This document shows, in pieces, positions 33,243-40,681 of a stretch of DNA of 41,269 nt. Within the stretch, counting starts at the first letter, position 1. The number at the start of each line of letters is the position of its first letter. This stretch comes from Deltaproteobacteria bacterium (GTDB lineage: Bacteria; Desulfobacterota; RBG-13-43-22). The position numbers and the translations under genes are program-made. The stretch is from NCBI GenBank assembly GCA_016208255.1, contig JACQYK010000125.1, positions 1-41,269 on the forward strand. Reading direction: 5' to 3'. The notes beneath the pieces were generated by a model that made no database searches, was not told the origin of the DNA, and was given only the letters and a program-made list of their open reading frames with translations.

Positions 33243-33734
33243 TTATTCCCTCTGGCGATAAGAGGCCCCCAGACGGACGGTTTCTTCCAGGACCCTCTCG
33301 ATCATCGGGGCGACTTTAGTTCGGATCAAGGGGGTCAGTTCGCAACTGAGAGTCTCAATATCCTGAGGTTCTACACCCAGAACAACCGTTTGCGGGCACT
33401 GATCCAGGACCCGGCACATGGTCAAGGCCTCCAGAAAATCAACCTGATGCAGGGAGTTTTTGGCCCTGATCCGGGAGGGTATTTCAGACTCTTCCAGTTT
33501 ATAAAGGCTTCCGGGATTCTCCCCCTTCCGGATGGCGTCGATGACAATGAGAAAGTCCGTTTCCGACAGGAGGCCTAAAAGATTCATCCCCAGCACCCCT
33601 CCGTCGAGAATCGAGACATTCTCAGAAAATTCATAGCCTGACCCCAGTTGCTCAACAACCCGGACACCGAACCCTTCATCAGTGAAGAGGATATTTCCGA
33701 TTCCTAAGATGGTGATCCGGGGGGGAGAATTCAT
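33243..33734 (-). CDS. hydrogenase maturation endopeptidase (HyaD/HybD/HynC type)
   Basis: A 163-residue protease of the M52 family that removes the C-terminal extension of the large subunit after nickel insertion. GIGNILFTDEGFGVRVVE (residues 11-28) supplies Glu20, VIDAIRKG supplies the conserved Asp (about 66), and SLHQVDFLEAL the His (about 98), which together probe bound nickel. It is encoded between the large subunit and hypC, fitting the large subunit's cleavable VIDPDSNQVYKVKAL tail. GGGGGGAG-rich sequence precedes the ATG less clearly; the upstream gap holds a tandem repeat. Confidence 0.93.
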   Translation of the reverse strand: MNSPPRITILGIGNILFTDEGFGVRVVEQLGSGYEFSENVSILDGGVLGMNLLGLLSETDFLIVIDAIRKGENPGSLYKLEESEIPSRIRAKNSLHQVDFLEALTMCRVLDQCPQTVVLGVEPQDIETLSCELTPLIRTKVAPMIERVLEETVRLGASYRQRE

Positions 33735-33746
33735 TAGACCCTTATT

Positions 33747-33795
33747 GTTCGGAGTTCGGAGTTAGAATTTTGAGTTCGGAGTTCGGAGTTCGGAG
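33747..33795. repeat. tandem 'gttcggag' microsatellite
   Basis: Five near-perfect copies of the octamer gttcggag in two groups (gttcggagttcggag, then gttcggagttcggagttcgg). It is just upstream of the protease start, between it and the large-subunit gene. Such GTTCGGAG repeats are widespread in these genomes and are likely non-functional. Confidence 0.85.
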
Positions 33796-33907
33796 AAAAA
33801 GCAATTCGCTGATGCCTGAACTTCGTTTTCACGACCTCGTCTATCTTTTCTGGCTTAGGTTTGCTGTTTTTTTTACACCGAACACAATACACCGAACTTT
33901 TTTCGTT

Positions 33908-35545
33908 TTAAAGCGCCTTGACCTTGTAAACCTGGTTGGAATCCGGGTCGATGACATGGACTCCACAGGCGATACAAGGATCAAAGGAATGAACGGTCCG
34001 GAGGATCTCCAGAGGTTGCTTCGGGTCGGCCACCGGTGTTCCGATAAGGGCCTCCTCCACCGGACCCATCTTCCCGTTTTCATCCCTGGGACAAAGATTC
34101 CAGGTTGAAGGGACGACCAATTGGTAGTTTTCAATTTTCTTGTCTTTGATCTTTATCCAGTGACCCAGGGCTCCCCGGGGCACATCATTCAGACCGAAGC
34201 CCAGGGCTGCACCCTGGGGCATATCCCAGTGCTGATAAGTCTTGATATCCCCGCCTTTGATACGGGCCACCAGGTCCATGATCCAGTCTTCCATGGCATC
34301 CCCGATAACCACGGTTTCCAGGCCCCTGGCCGCAGTCCGTCCCAGGGTTGAGAAAAGGGCCTCCACCGGAACACCCAGCTTTTTCAAGGTATCGTCGACC
34401 AGCGTCTTTACCTCTTTCTTGTCCCTGGCGTAAGCAACCAGTACCCTGGCCAGAGGTCCCACTTCACAGGGTTCTCTCTCATAGCGCGGAGATTTGAACC
34501 ACGAATACTTGCCCTCGGGCTTATAGTCTCCGTGTTGGGGCTTGGTTTCTCCTTCCCAGGGGTGTTTGGGTGATCCGGCCTCGTACCAGGAACGGGCCAC
34601 GTGTTCGGTCACCTTCATCTGATCGGGCATTTTTATGCCCTTCAGGTCCCGTTCCATGATCACCCCCCTGGGCAGGAAGAGGCTGTCCGGCTCTTTCTCG
34701 CCCATCGGGAAATCACCCCAGGCCAGAAAATTGGAGGTGCCGCCGATGCCGCCCCAGTCCTTGTAAAAAGCGGCCACGGCCAGAAGGTCGGGAATATAGA
34801 CGTCTTTGATAAACTCCTGGGTTTCTTTCCAGACATAAAGAAACTGGGCAATACGGTCCGGGGTCAGATCGGCCACACAGGTGATGCCGCCCACGACCAA
34901 TGATTGGAGATGGGGATTTTTCCCGCCGAAGATGGCGTGCATCCTGGCGGCCTTGGCCTGAAGGCGAAGGGCCTCGATATAATGGGCCGCGGCCATGAGG
35001 TTGGCCTCCGGCGGAAGACGGTAGGCCGAATGTCCCCAGTAGGCGTTATTAAATGGCCCGAGTTGACCGCTGTTGACAAAGGTCTGGAGGCGCAGTTGCA
35101 CATTTTTGAAGTAGGCCGTGCCCCCCCAGGGGGCATTGGTAACGTTGTCCGAAAGAGCGGCTGTCTTGACCGGGTCTGCTTTAAGGGCGCTGACGATATC
35201 CACCCAGTCCAGGGCATGGAGGTGGTAGAAATGGACCAGGTGATCCTGCTGGAATTGGGCCCCCTGCAAGAGATTCCTCAAGATGCGGGCGACATCCGGA
35301 ATCCTGATTTTTACGGCATTTTCAACTGCCCTCACCGAGGACAGGGCGTGGGTGTAAGTTCAGACCCCGCAGGCGCGCTGGGTAAAGTGATGCACATCCC
35401 GCGGATCCCGGCCCTGCAAAATGAGTTCAAGACCCCTAAACATGGTGCCTGAGCTCCAGGCCTTGACCACCTTGCCTCCGGCCACTTCCACCTCGATCTT
35501 GAGGTGACCTTCTATCCTGGTAATCGGATCAACTGTTATTTTCAT
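33908..35545 (-). CDS. [NiFe]-hydrogenase large subunit with predicted selenocysteine (UGA) at residue 62
   Basis: Periplasmic group 1-type large subunit, 545 residues if UGA at 35360-35362 is read as selenocysteine. ATG 35545 starts KITVDPITRIEGHLKIEVEV, the family N-terminus. The N-terminal nickel motif reads HFTQRACGV-UGA-TYTHALSSV, where RxCGVCxxxH is expected, so the UGA replaces the second Cys (a bridging Ni-Fe ligand). The frame then runs unbroken to DPCIACGVH (Cys524, Cys527) and the tail VIDPDSNQVYKVKAL removed by the protease. A SECIS-like hairpin lies 15 nt past the UGA. Normal [NiFeSe] enzymes place Sec in the C-terminal motif, where this one has Cys. Partner small subunit is 72 nt upstream. 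No cytochrome b subunit is present, so it is a soluble periplasmic type. Alternative: nonsense mutation. Confidence 0.88.
35326..35344 (-). promoter_or_regulatory. putative SECIS element (8-bp hairpin, GGU apical loop)
   Basis: Minus-strand mRNA: CUGUCCUC-GGU-GAGGGCAG, an 8-bp stem (one U-G pair) with a GGU triloop. The stem starts 15 nt after the UGA codon at 35360-35362 and the loop begins 24 nt after. Bacterial SelB-dependent SECIS elements lie within about 16-37 nt of the UGA and have G residues at the start of the apical loop, as in E. coli fdhF. The fit is good. Confidence 0.75.
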
Positions 35546-35617
35546 AGCCCTCGAATCTCCTTAAAATAATTTTTGAATTTTAAGAAAAAGGGTGCCGCCT
35601 GCCTAACTGGACCCCTG

Positions 35618-36562
35618 CTAGGCTTTGATATTTTCTCTGTAAAAAGGGGTCATCTCGTCCCAAAAATTGGGTTCGCTGCAGCCGATGCAGGGGTGCCCGG
35701 CTTGAATGGGCCAACTGGTGCCGCCAAGGAATTTGACGGTCGGGCAGTTGTTGTAGGTTTCAGGACCTTTGCAGCCCAGCTTGTAAAGGCAATAACCCAT
35801 ACGGGCTTCAATGGAGCCGAATTCAAGGACAAAATTATTGCTCTCAAAATAAGATCTCCTGGGACATTGGTCATGGATGGTATTGCTGTAGGCGAAGAGG
35901 GGACGGCCCAAGTCATCCAGGGCCGGAAGTCTGTCCAAAAGGAGATAATTCACTATAGTGCCTACCAGATTGACCGGGTTGGGGGGGCAGCCGGAAATAT
36001 TTACCGTTTTCAGGCCCAGGGCGTCTTTGACCCCCTTGTACCCGCCGGGGTTTGGTTTGGCGGCCGGGATACCGCCAAAAGAGGCACAGGTGCCCATACT
36101 GACCACGGCCAGGGCCTGGGGGCAGACTTCCCTGGCGATTTCCAAGAAGGTGCGGTCGGCGATTTTTCCATAGGCCCCATTGTAATTAGTGGCGATGGAA
36201 CCGTCCACGACGCAGATGAATTTCCCCTGGTATTTTTTAACCGCGTTCTTCAAGTTTTCTTCCGCCTGATGCCCGGAGGCGGCCATGATGGTTTCATGGT
36301 ATTCGATGGACAAGATATCCAGAACCAGATCGGCCATCCAGGGATACATGGTCCTCAAAAGGGATTCGGTACAACCGGTACACTCTCCGAAGGAAAGCCA
36401 GATCACCGGCGGCCGTTGCTTGGGTGCAGCAAAGACTTCCGCCACCTTGGGCACAAAGGATGACGAAAGCCCCAGGGTGGCGGTTAGAAGACTGCAGAAG
36501 CGTAGAAAATCTCTTCTGGAGACCCCTTTCTGCGCAAGCCGTTCAAAGAATTCTTTTTCCAT
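35618..36562 (-). CDS. [NiFe]-hydrogenase small subunit
   Basis: A 314-residue Fe-S electron-transfer subunit of the periplasmic hydrogenase. The ATG at 36562 is chosen because GGAGGTGACC precedes it; an in-frame GTG two codons upstream lies inside that ribosome-binding site. A twin-arginine signal (SRRDFLRFCSLLTATLGLSS, RR at 16-17) exports the folded heterodimer; the mature part begins near APKQRP. Proximal cluster Cys: ECTGCTES, GTCASFGG and GCPPNP. Medial and distal cluster residues: HDQCPRR, GYCLYKLGCKGP, YNNCPT and HPCIGCSEPNFWD. There is no C-terminal membrane helix, in keeping with a soluble periplasmic enzyme. It precedes the large subunit by 72 nt. Confidence 0.95.
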   Translation of the reverse strand: MEKEFFERLAQKGVSRRDFLRFCSLLTATLGLSSSFVPKVAEVFAAPKQRPPVIWLSFGECTGCTESLLRTMYPWMADLVLDILSIEYHETIMAASGHQAEENLKNAVKKYQGKFICVVDGSIATNYNGAYGKIADRTFLEIAREVCPQALAVVSMGTCASFGGIPAAKPNPGGYKGVKDALGLKTVNISGCPPNPVNLVGTIVNYLLLDRLPALDDLGRPLFAYSNTIHDQCPRRSYFESNNFVLEFGSIEARMGYCLYKLGCKGPETYNNCPTVKFLGGTSWPIQAGHPCIGCSEPNFWDEMTPFYRENIKA

Positions 36563-36580
36563 GGTCACCTCCTGAAAATA

Positions 36581-37384
36581 TTATTCCTTTGGCCCAATAG
36601 GTTTCATCCCTCTTTTATTTATAATCTCCTTCCCTTGCTCAGAAAGGGTAAAATCAACGAAAGCCTTGGCCGGACCGGCGGGTTTCCCTTTGGTGACATA
36701 GGAAAATTTTTGCAAGTAGGGATACCCTTTGTCCTTGGGGGAAAGACCATTGATTCTGACCGTCTTTACTCCTCCGGCCTTGCCGATCGTCCCTTGGGTA
36801 ACGAATGAGACAGCCGCCGGAAAACGCTTGACCGCTTCTAAGGCCAGGGCGGAACGATGGGTCATGATGTCATATTCGATCTCTTTACGCTTCAAAGCCA
36901 GGCGTCCGAAGGTTTCATGGGCGGCGGTATTTTTTCCGGGAACGACCAGGATGATCGTCTCGTCTCTCCCCCCCAACTCGTTCCAGTTGGTGATTTTTCG
37001 GTTAAAGATATTCCGGAGTTGTTCTTCGGTGAGATTAGCCAACCGATTTCGGGCGTTGATAATAACCACCAGGGGGTCCAGGCAAAAGGGGGTCTCCAAA
37101 TATCCACCCTCCTGGAGGGGATAGGTCCCCCAGCGGGCTACGCTGGCGATGTCGCTCTCCCCGGCCAAAAGACGGTTTACCGCCGCGAGAGAAGAAGTCA
37201 CATACAGGTCTACCTCAATTCCCGTAGTCTGGGTAAAGGTCTCCAACCTTTCTTTTTCGAAAGCTTCAAAAACTTGGGCCGAGCAACTGTATTTCAGTTT
37301 TTTCTGGACCATGGTCTGTGAAGCAAAAGACCAGAACGCCAGGGCCGCCAGAAAAAACATCACCCACGCGGCTCTTTTTATCAT
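36581..37384 (-). CDS. PstS-like periplasmic substrate-binding protein
   Basis: A 267-residue exported protein; signal peptide IKRAAWVMFFLAALAFWSFA (cleavage near residue 22) and GGAGGAGC before the ATG. The fold is that of phosphate/PBP-like class II binding proteins: AVNRLLAGESDIASVARWGT (about residues 68-87), LVVIINARNRLANLTEEQLRNIF and FNRKITNWNELGGRDETI (about 127-144), then SVFVTQGTI-like strand. It lies 18 nt upstream of the small subunit and is probably its operon partner. No ABC permease or ATPase is nearby. The ligand is unknown: phosphate is the default for the family, but an anion or metal used for hydrogenase maturation or sensing is conceivable. Confidence 0.82.
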   Translation of the reverse strand: MIKRAAWVMFFLAALAFWSFASQTMVQKKLKYSCSAQVFEAFEKERLETFTQTTGIEVDLYVTSSLAAVNRLLAGESDIASVARWGTYPLQEGGYLETPFCLDPLVVIINARNRLANLTEEQLRNIFNRKITNWNELGGRDETIILVVPGKNTAAHETFGRLALKRKEIEYDIMTHRSALALEAVKRFPAAVSFVTQGTIGKAGGVKTVRINGLSPKDKGYPYLQKFSYVTKGKPAGPAKAFVDFTLSEQGKEIINKRGMKPIGPKE

Positions 37385-37755
37385 GGCTGCTCCTCCTTGG
37401 TCAAATAAAAGACCTGCCGAGCCGGAATGCCACCCGGCGGGGCTGATAAAGGAAGCATAAGGTGGTTTTGGTGACTGTAATTTGAACAGATTTCCCTTTT
37501 TGCCGGGGCAATTTTTTAACGGGAATAACTCCAGAACAGTGAAAGTTCATATCCTGATAAATATCAAGGTTAAAAGGATAACCGCCTACCGGATGCCGAG
37601 CACATTCGCCCTTAAAACTAACTGATAAGTAAACTATTTTTCAGTGAATGCACAATAAATTAATAGTAATTTTATTCTAAGATTATAAGAACAGAGGGAG
37701 ACCGGGTCAAGGACAAAGATTGGGAAAAGGGGCATGGAGTCTTCTGATCAAATTG
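37385..37755. other. leader/promoter region of the hydrogenase cluster, no gene recognised
   Basis: AT-rich at 37600-37690. It must contain the promoter for the minus-strand substrate-binding-protein/hydrogenase operon, but I see no convincing -24/-12 or -35/-10 pair. A small ttgccggggcaa dyad lies at 37500-37511. Confidence 0.5.
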
Positions 37756-37840
37756 GGCAGTGGACCGGCTGAGAGCGGCACAAAACCGCAACTAATAAAC
37801 CTAACAAAAGAAAAAGGGGTCAACCGATTTGGTTAACCCC
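37756..37840 (-). repeat. dispersed repeat copy 3 with tRNA-Asp terminator
   Basis: ggcagtggaccggct ... cctaacaaaagaaaaagggg, like 32001-32080 and 32602-32690. The minus-strand stem GGGGTTAACC/GGTTGACCCC (37816-37840) followed by TTTTTCTTTT is the terminator of tRNA-Asp. Confidence 0.7.
37805..37840 (-). terminator. Rho-independent terminator after tRNA-Asp
   Basis: A 10-bp stem GGGGTTAACC (37831-37840 on plus as ggttaacccc) with GGTTGACCCC, a 5-nt loop and a T-rich tail on the minus strand, 11 nt past the CCA end. Confidence 0.88.
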
Positions 37841-37850
37841 TTGGATTTAC

Positions 37851-37927
<77 letters not shown>

Positions 37928-37953
37928 GATTTTGAGACCTCAAATTTGGCAGA

Positions 37954-38028
37954 TGGTAGGCGGAACAGGATTTGAACCTGTGACCCCCGGCTTGTAAGGC
38001 CGATGCTCTCCCGCTGAGCTACCCGCCC
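37954..38028 (-). tRNA. tRNA-Val (TAC)
   Basis: A 75-nt cloverleaf on the minus strand starting GGGCGGGTAGCTCAGCGGGA, anticodon loop CTTACAA (anticodon TAC), T-arm AGGTTCAAATCCT and encoded CCA. It is transcribed ahead of tRNA-Asp with 26 nt between them, probably from one promoter at 38042-38070. Confidence 0.97.
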
Positions 38029-38041
38029 AGCAAATTAAAAA

Positions 38042-38070
38042 ATTTAACTCAAAAGCTGTTCTTCTGTCAA
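38042..38070 (-). promoter_or_regulatory. sigma70 promoter of the tRNA-Val/tRNA-Asp unit
   Basis: On the minus strand TTGACA (38070-38065), a 17-nt spacer and TTAAAT (38047-38042), 13 nt upstream of the 5' end of tRNA-Val. Confidence 0.6.
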
Positions 38071-38085
38071 GAAAAAACAATAATT

Positions 38086-39624
38086 CTATTTTTCGTTATA
38101 AATTTTAAATTGTTCCAGGTGCATGGCTTCCTTGGACTCCACGGAAATCCTCTTGCCGATCCGTTGTTCCAGCTCTTCCATGGCCGGATGCTCTTCATCC
38201 AGAAGAAGACTGGCGATTTCCGGATGGATCTGCAAGGTCAGGGTATCTCCCGGGATTTCCCAGGCCTCGCGCTCAATCTGCCGGAAGATTTGATAGCAAA
38301 GGGAATTCTTGGATTTCAACCAGCCTTCTCCCTCGCAATAAAAACAGGGTTCCCGGAAAAGCCGGGTCAGATTTTCACGCGTTCGTTTCCGGGTCATCTC
38401 TATCAGCCCCAATTCGGACATCTTAAGCACATTGGTCTTATTCTTGTCCCGTTTCAGGGCTTCTTTCAGGGCATTGAAAATCTTTTCCCGGTCGCTCTTT
38501 TTTTCCATATCGATAAAATCGATAACCACTAATCCGCCGATATTACGCAACCGCAACTGGTAGGCAATCTCTTTAACCGCCTCCAGATTGGTTTTGAGAA
38601 TGGTTTCTTCCAGGTTCCGCTTACCCACATACCGTCCGGTATTGACATCAATCGAGGTCAAGGCTTCAGTGGCTTCAATCACGATATAACCGCCGGATTT
38701 CTGCCAGACCTTCTTGCCCAGGGCGCGTCCCACTTCCACCTCGATCCCATAGCCGTCAAAAAGGGGTTCTTTCCCTTGGTAAAAGTGGACCAAGTGTTTC
38801 AATTTGGGCATAAAGGTGTCGATAAATTGCAGAATCTGCTCGTATTCCGGCAGGGAATCGATTACCAGTCGATCGACTTCCTTGGTAAACAGGTCCCGAA
38901 CCGCCCGGAGGGTAATATTCAAGTCCTGATGAATCATGCTGGAAATGGCGGCCCGGGGCATTTTTTGTTGAATGTTGTTCCAGAGCTTGATTAAAAAATC
39001 CATTTCGGTCTTGATTTTGTCTTTGGGTGCCCCCTCACTGGCCGTTCTGGCGATCAGTCCGAAGCCATCCGGCTTAATCTCCGCTAAAAGTTCCCTGAGT
39101 TTTTTTCGTTCCGCTTCATCTTCAATGCGGCGGGAAATACCGATATGGTCCATGGTGGGCATAAGGACTAAATGGCGGCCGGGCAGGGAAATGTGGGTGG
39201 TGATCCGGGCTCCTTTGGAACCGAGCGGTTCCCGGACGACCTGGACCAGGAGTTCCTGCCCTTCATTGAGCAGGTCCTCAATATTAAAATAAGGTTGACG
39301 GGTGGACGCCTTTTCTTCAAGTTCGTCTTCCAGTTCGCCCAGACCTTCTTCCCGGTCTTCCTCCTCTTCCTTCATCATGGCTTCGAATTCTTCATAATTA
39401 TCAGTTACATCGGTAATATAAAGAAAAGCCGCTCTTTCCAGGCCGATATCGACAAAGGCGGCTTGCATACCGGGCAGGACCCGGACTACCTTTCCTTTAT
39501 AAATATTGCCGGCCAGACTGTAGCGGCTGGGCCTCTCGACATGGAGTTCGGCCAGAACATTGTTTTCAATCACCGCTACCCGGGTTTCATAAGACCGGGC
39601 ATTGATCAGTAATTCGGTAGCCAT
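38086..39624 (-). CDS. rng: ribonuclease G (RNase E/G family)
   Basis: A 512-residue RNase E/G catalytic protein. The N-terminal S1 domain is IYKGKVVRVLPGMQAAFVDI (about residues 42-61, interrupted by an acidic insertion of EEEEDREEGLGELEDELEEK). The DNase I-like catalytic region has TSIDVNTGRYVG (about 323-334) and VVIDFIDMEKKSDR (about 366-379), giving the metal-binding Asp residues. The zinc-link CFYCEGEGW (about 431-439) is used for tetramerisation. It matures 16S rRNA 5' ends and helps mRNA decay. The length matches RNase G rather than full RNase E. A 24-bp perfect palindrome lies 53 nt upstream of the start. Confidence 0.95.
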   Translation of the reverse strand: MATELLINARSYETRVAVIENNVLAELHVERPSRYSLAGNIYKGKVVRVLPGMQAAFVDIGLERAAFLYITDVTDNYEEFEAMMKEEEEDREEGLGELEDELEEKASTRQPYFNIEDLLNEGQELLVQVVREPLGSKGARITTHISLPGRHLVLMPTMDHIGISRRIEDEAERKKLRELLAEIKPDGFGLIARTASEGAPKDKIKTEMDFLIKLWNNIQQKMPRAAISSMIHQDLNITLRAVRDLFTKEVDRLVIDSLPEYEQILQFIDTFMPKLKHLVHFYQGKEPLFDGYGIEVEVGRALGKKVWQKSGGYIVIEATEALTSIDVNTGRYVGKRNLEETILKTNLEAVKEIAYQLRLRNIGGLVVIDFIDMEKKSDREKIFNALKEALKRDKNKTNVLKMSELGLIEMTRKRTRENLTRLFREPCFYCEGEGWLKSKNSLCYQIFRQIEREAWEIPGDTLTLQIHPEIASLLLDEEHPAMEELEQRIGKRISVESKEAMHLEQFKIYNEK

Positions 39625-39676
39625 ATTCTGCTTAAATACACTATTCCCTTTTATTTTTCAAGTATTGGTTCTTCAG

Positions 39677-39700
39677 GGTATTGTCCTATGGGACAATACC
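39677..39700. repeat. perfect palindrome upstream of rng
   Basis: ggtattgtcc-tatg-ggacaatacc: two 10-bp arms and a 4-nt spacer. No T-run follows on either side, so it is more like an operator or an RNA hairpin in the rng leader than a terminator. Confidence 0.75.
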
Positions 39701-39754
39701 ATCTCAAGGGGTAAAAGTTGACAAGCAAACAATTAATGGTAAGATTAAAAAATA

Positions 39755-39798
39755 AGTTCAAAGTTCAAGGTTCGAGGTTCAAAGTTCAAGGTTCAACG
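39755..39798. repeat. tandem 'gttcaaagttcaag' microsatellite
   Basis: Repeats of gttcaaagttcaagg/gttcgagg in series. It is similar in kind to the 'gttcggag' array at 33747-33795. Confidence 0.8.
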
Positions 39799-39988
39799 TT
39801 TACTACTTAGGTAGAAGGAGAATCCGGTTTTGTGCTTTTCTTCCCCGTGCCTGTATGCTTGCCTGGAGGCAGACAGGTCGAAAGGCACAAAATCAAGGCT
39901 ATCTTGTAAATCCTTTTAAATTTTTCTTTTGAATTTCAAAAGACTAAAATGTGACAATAAAATATTATAGATAAATTAATTAAAAGCA

Positions 39989-40675
39989 ATGCGTTATTAT
40001 CCGGTTTTTTTGGATTTGAAAAATGTCCCTTGTCTGGTGGTCGGGGGAGGGCAGGTGGGAGAAAGAAAGGTTAAGACTTTGCAATCCTGCGCGGCCAAAG
40101 TCTTTCTGATCAGTCGGGATCTGACTCTTTATCTTGAAAAGGAAGTGCGGGAGGGCCGGGTTGAACTTCTGTCTCCGGTCTACCAAACCGGACACCTTTC
40201 GGGGAAGTCCTTGGTTATCGGGGCCACCGATGATCCGGTCCTTAACGGGAAAATAGGCCGGGAAGCGCGGGAGCGGGGGATACTATGCAACATTGTCGAT
40301 AAACCCCAGGATTGTAACTTTATCCTCCCCTCTCTGGTTTCCCGGGGGAATTTGACTATTGCCGTCTCCACAGCCGGTAAAAGCCCGGCCCTGGCCAAAA
40401 AAATCCGTCAGGACCTGGAGAAGGAATTCAGCGAAATTTACGGTCCTTATCTGGAATTATTGGGCCAAATACGCAACGAGATCCTGACCCGCCGAATGTC
40501 TCAGCAGGAAAATCAAAAAATTTTTCAAGCCTTGATCGAAGCCCCGGTTTTATCCTGGTTGGAAACCGGAAATTTTGAAGCCCTCTATGCTTTTTTGGAT
40601 CAGCTCCTGGATCCGCCGTATCCCCGGTCCAAATTAACCGAAATTTTAAATCAACCCTTCTCTTCCCTCTCGTGA
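39989..40675 (+). CDS. precorrin-2 dehydrogenase / sirohydrochlorin ferrochelatase-type protein
   Basis: A 228-residue CysG-N/Met8p-like protein for siroheme synthesis: NAD-dependent oxidation of precorrin-2 to sirohydrochlorin, and possibly iron insertion. The N-terminal Rossmann motif is CLVVGGGQVGERKVKTL (residues 15-31), then IGATDDPVLNGKIGREAR (about 75-92), NIVDKPQDCNFILPSL (about 98-113) and the substrate loop RGNLTIAVSTAGKSPALAKK (about 116-135). It is followed 6 nt later by a CcsA/HemX-like gene, the usual tetrapyrrole/hemA neighbourhood. ATG 39989 has only a weak ribosome-binding site. Confidence 0.9.
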   Translation: MRYYPVFLDLKNVPCLVVGGGQVGERKVKTLQSCAAKVFLISRDLTLYLEKEVREGRVELLSPVYQTGHLSGKSLVIGATDDPVLNGKIGREARERGILCNIVDKPQDCNFILPSLVSRGNLTIAVSTAGKSPALAKKIRQDLEKEFSEIYGPYLELLGQIRNEILTRRMSQQENQKIFQALIEAPVLSWLETGNFEALYAFLDQLLDPPYPRSKLTEILNQPFSSLS

Positions 40676-40681
40676 GGACCT

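Larger units (their letters stand above)
39625..39988. other. intergenic region with palindrome and tandem repeat
   Basis: Between rng (minus) and sirC (plus). It contains a perfect 10-bp-arm palindrome (39677-39700), a tandem 'gttcaaagttcaagg' repeat (39755-39798) and an imperfect inverted repeat at about 39838-39890. No gene was recognised. Confidence 0.6.

Noticed and set aside
33747-33795. Possible CRISPR-like array
   Set aside because: It is a short tandem octamer without unique spacers; the 39755-39798 array is the same kind. No cas genes in the window.
35360-35362. Hydrogenase large subunit as two separate genes or a plain pseudogene
   Set aside because: Both parts share one frame, both have all other family residues, and a SECIS-like hairpin follows the UGA at the right distance. 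Pseudogene is kept only as an alternative.
37385-37500. Sigma54 promoter upstream of the hydrogenase operon (tggcattccggctcggca)
   Set aside because: Spacing between the GG and GC elements is wrong for -24/-12.
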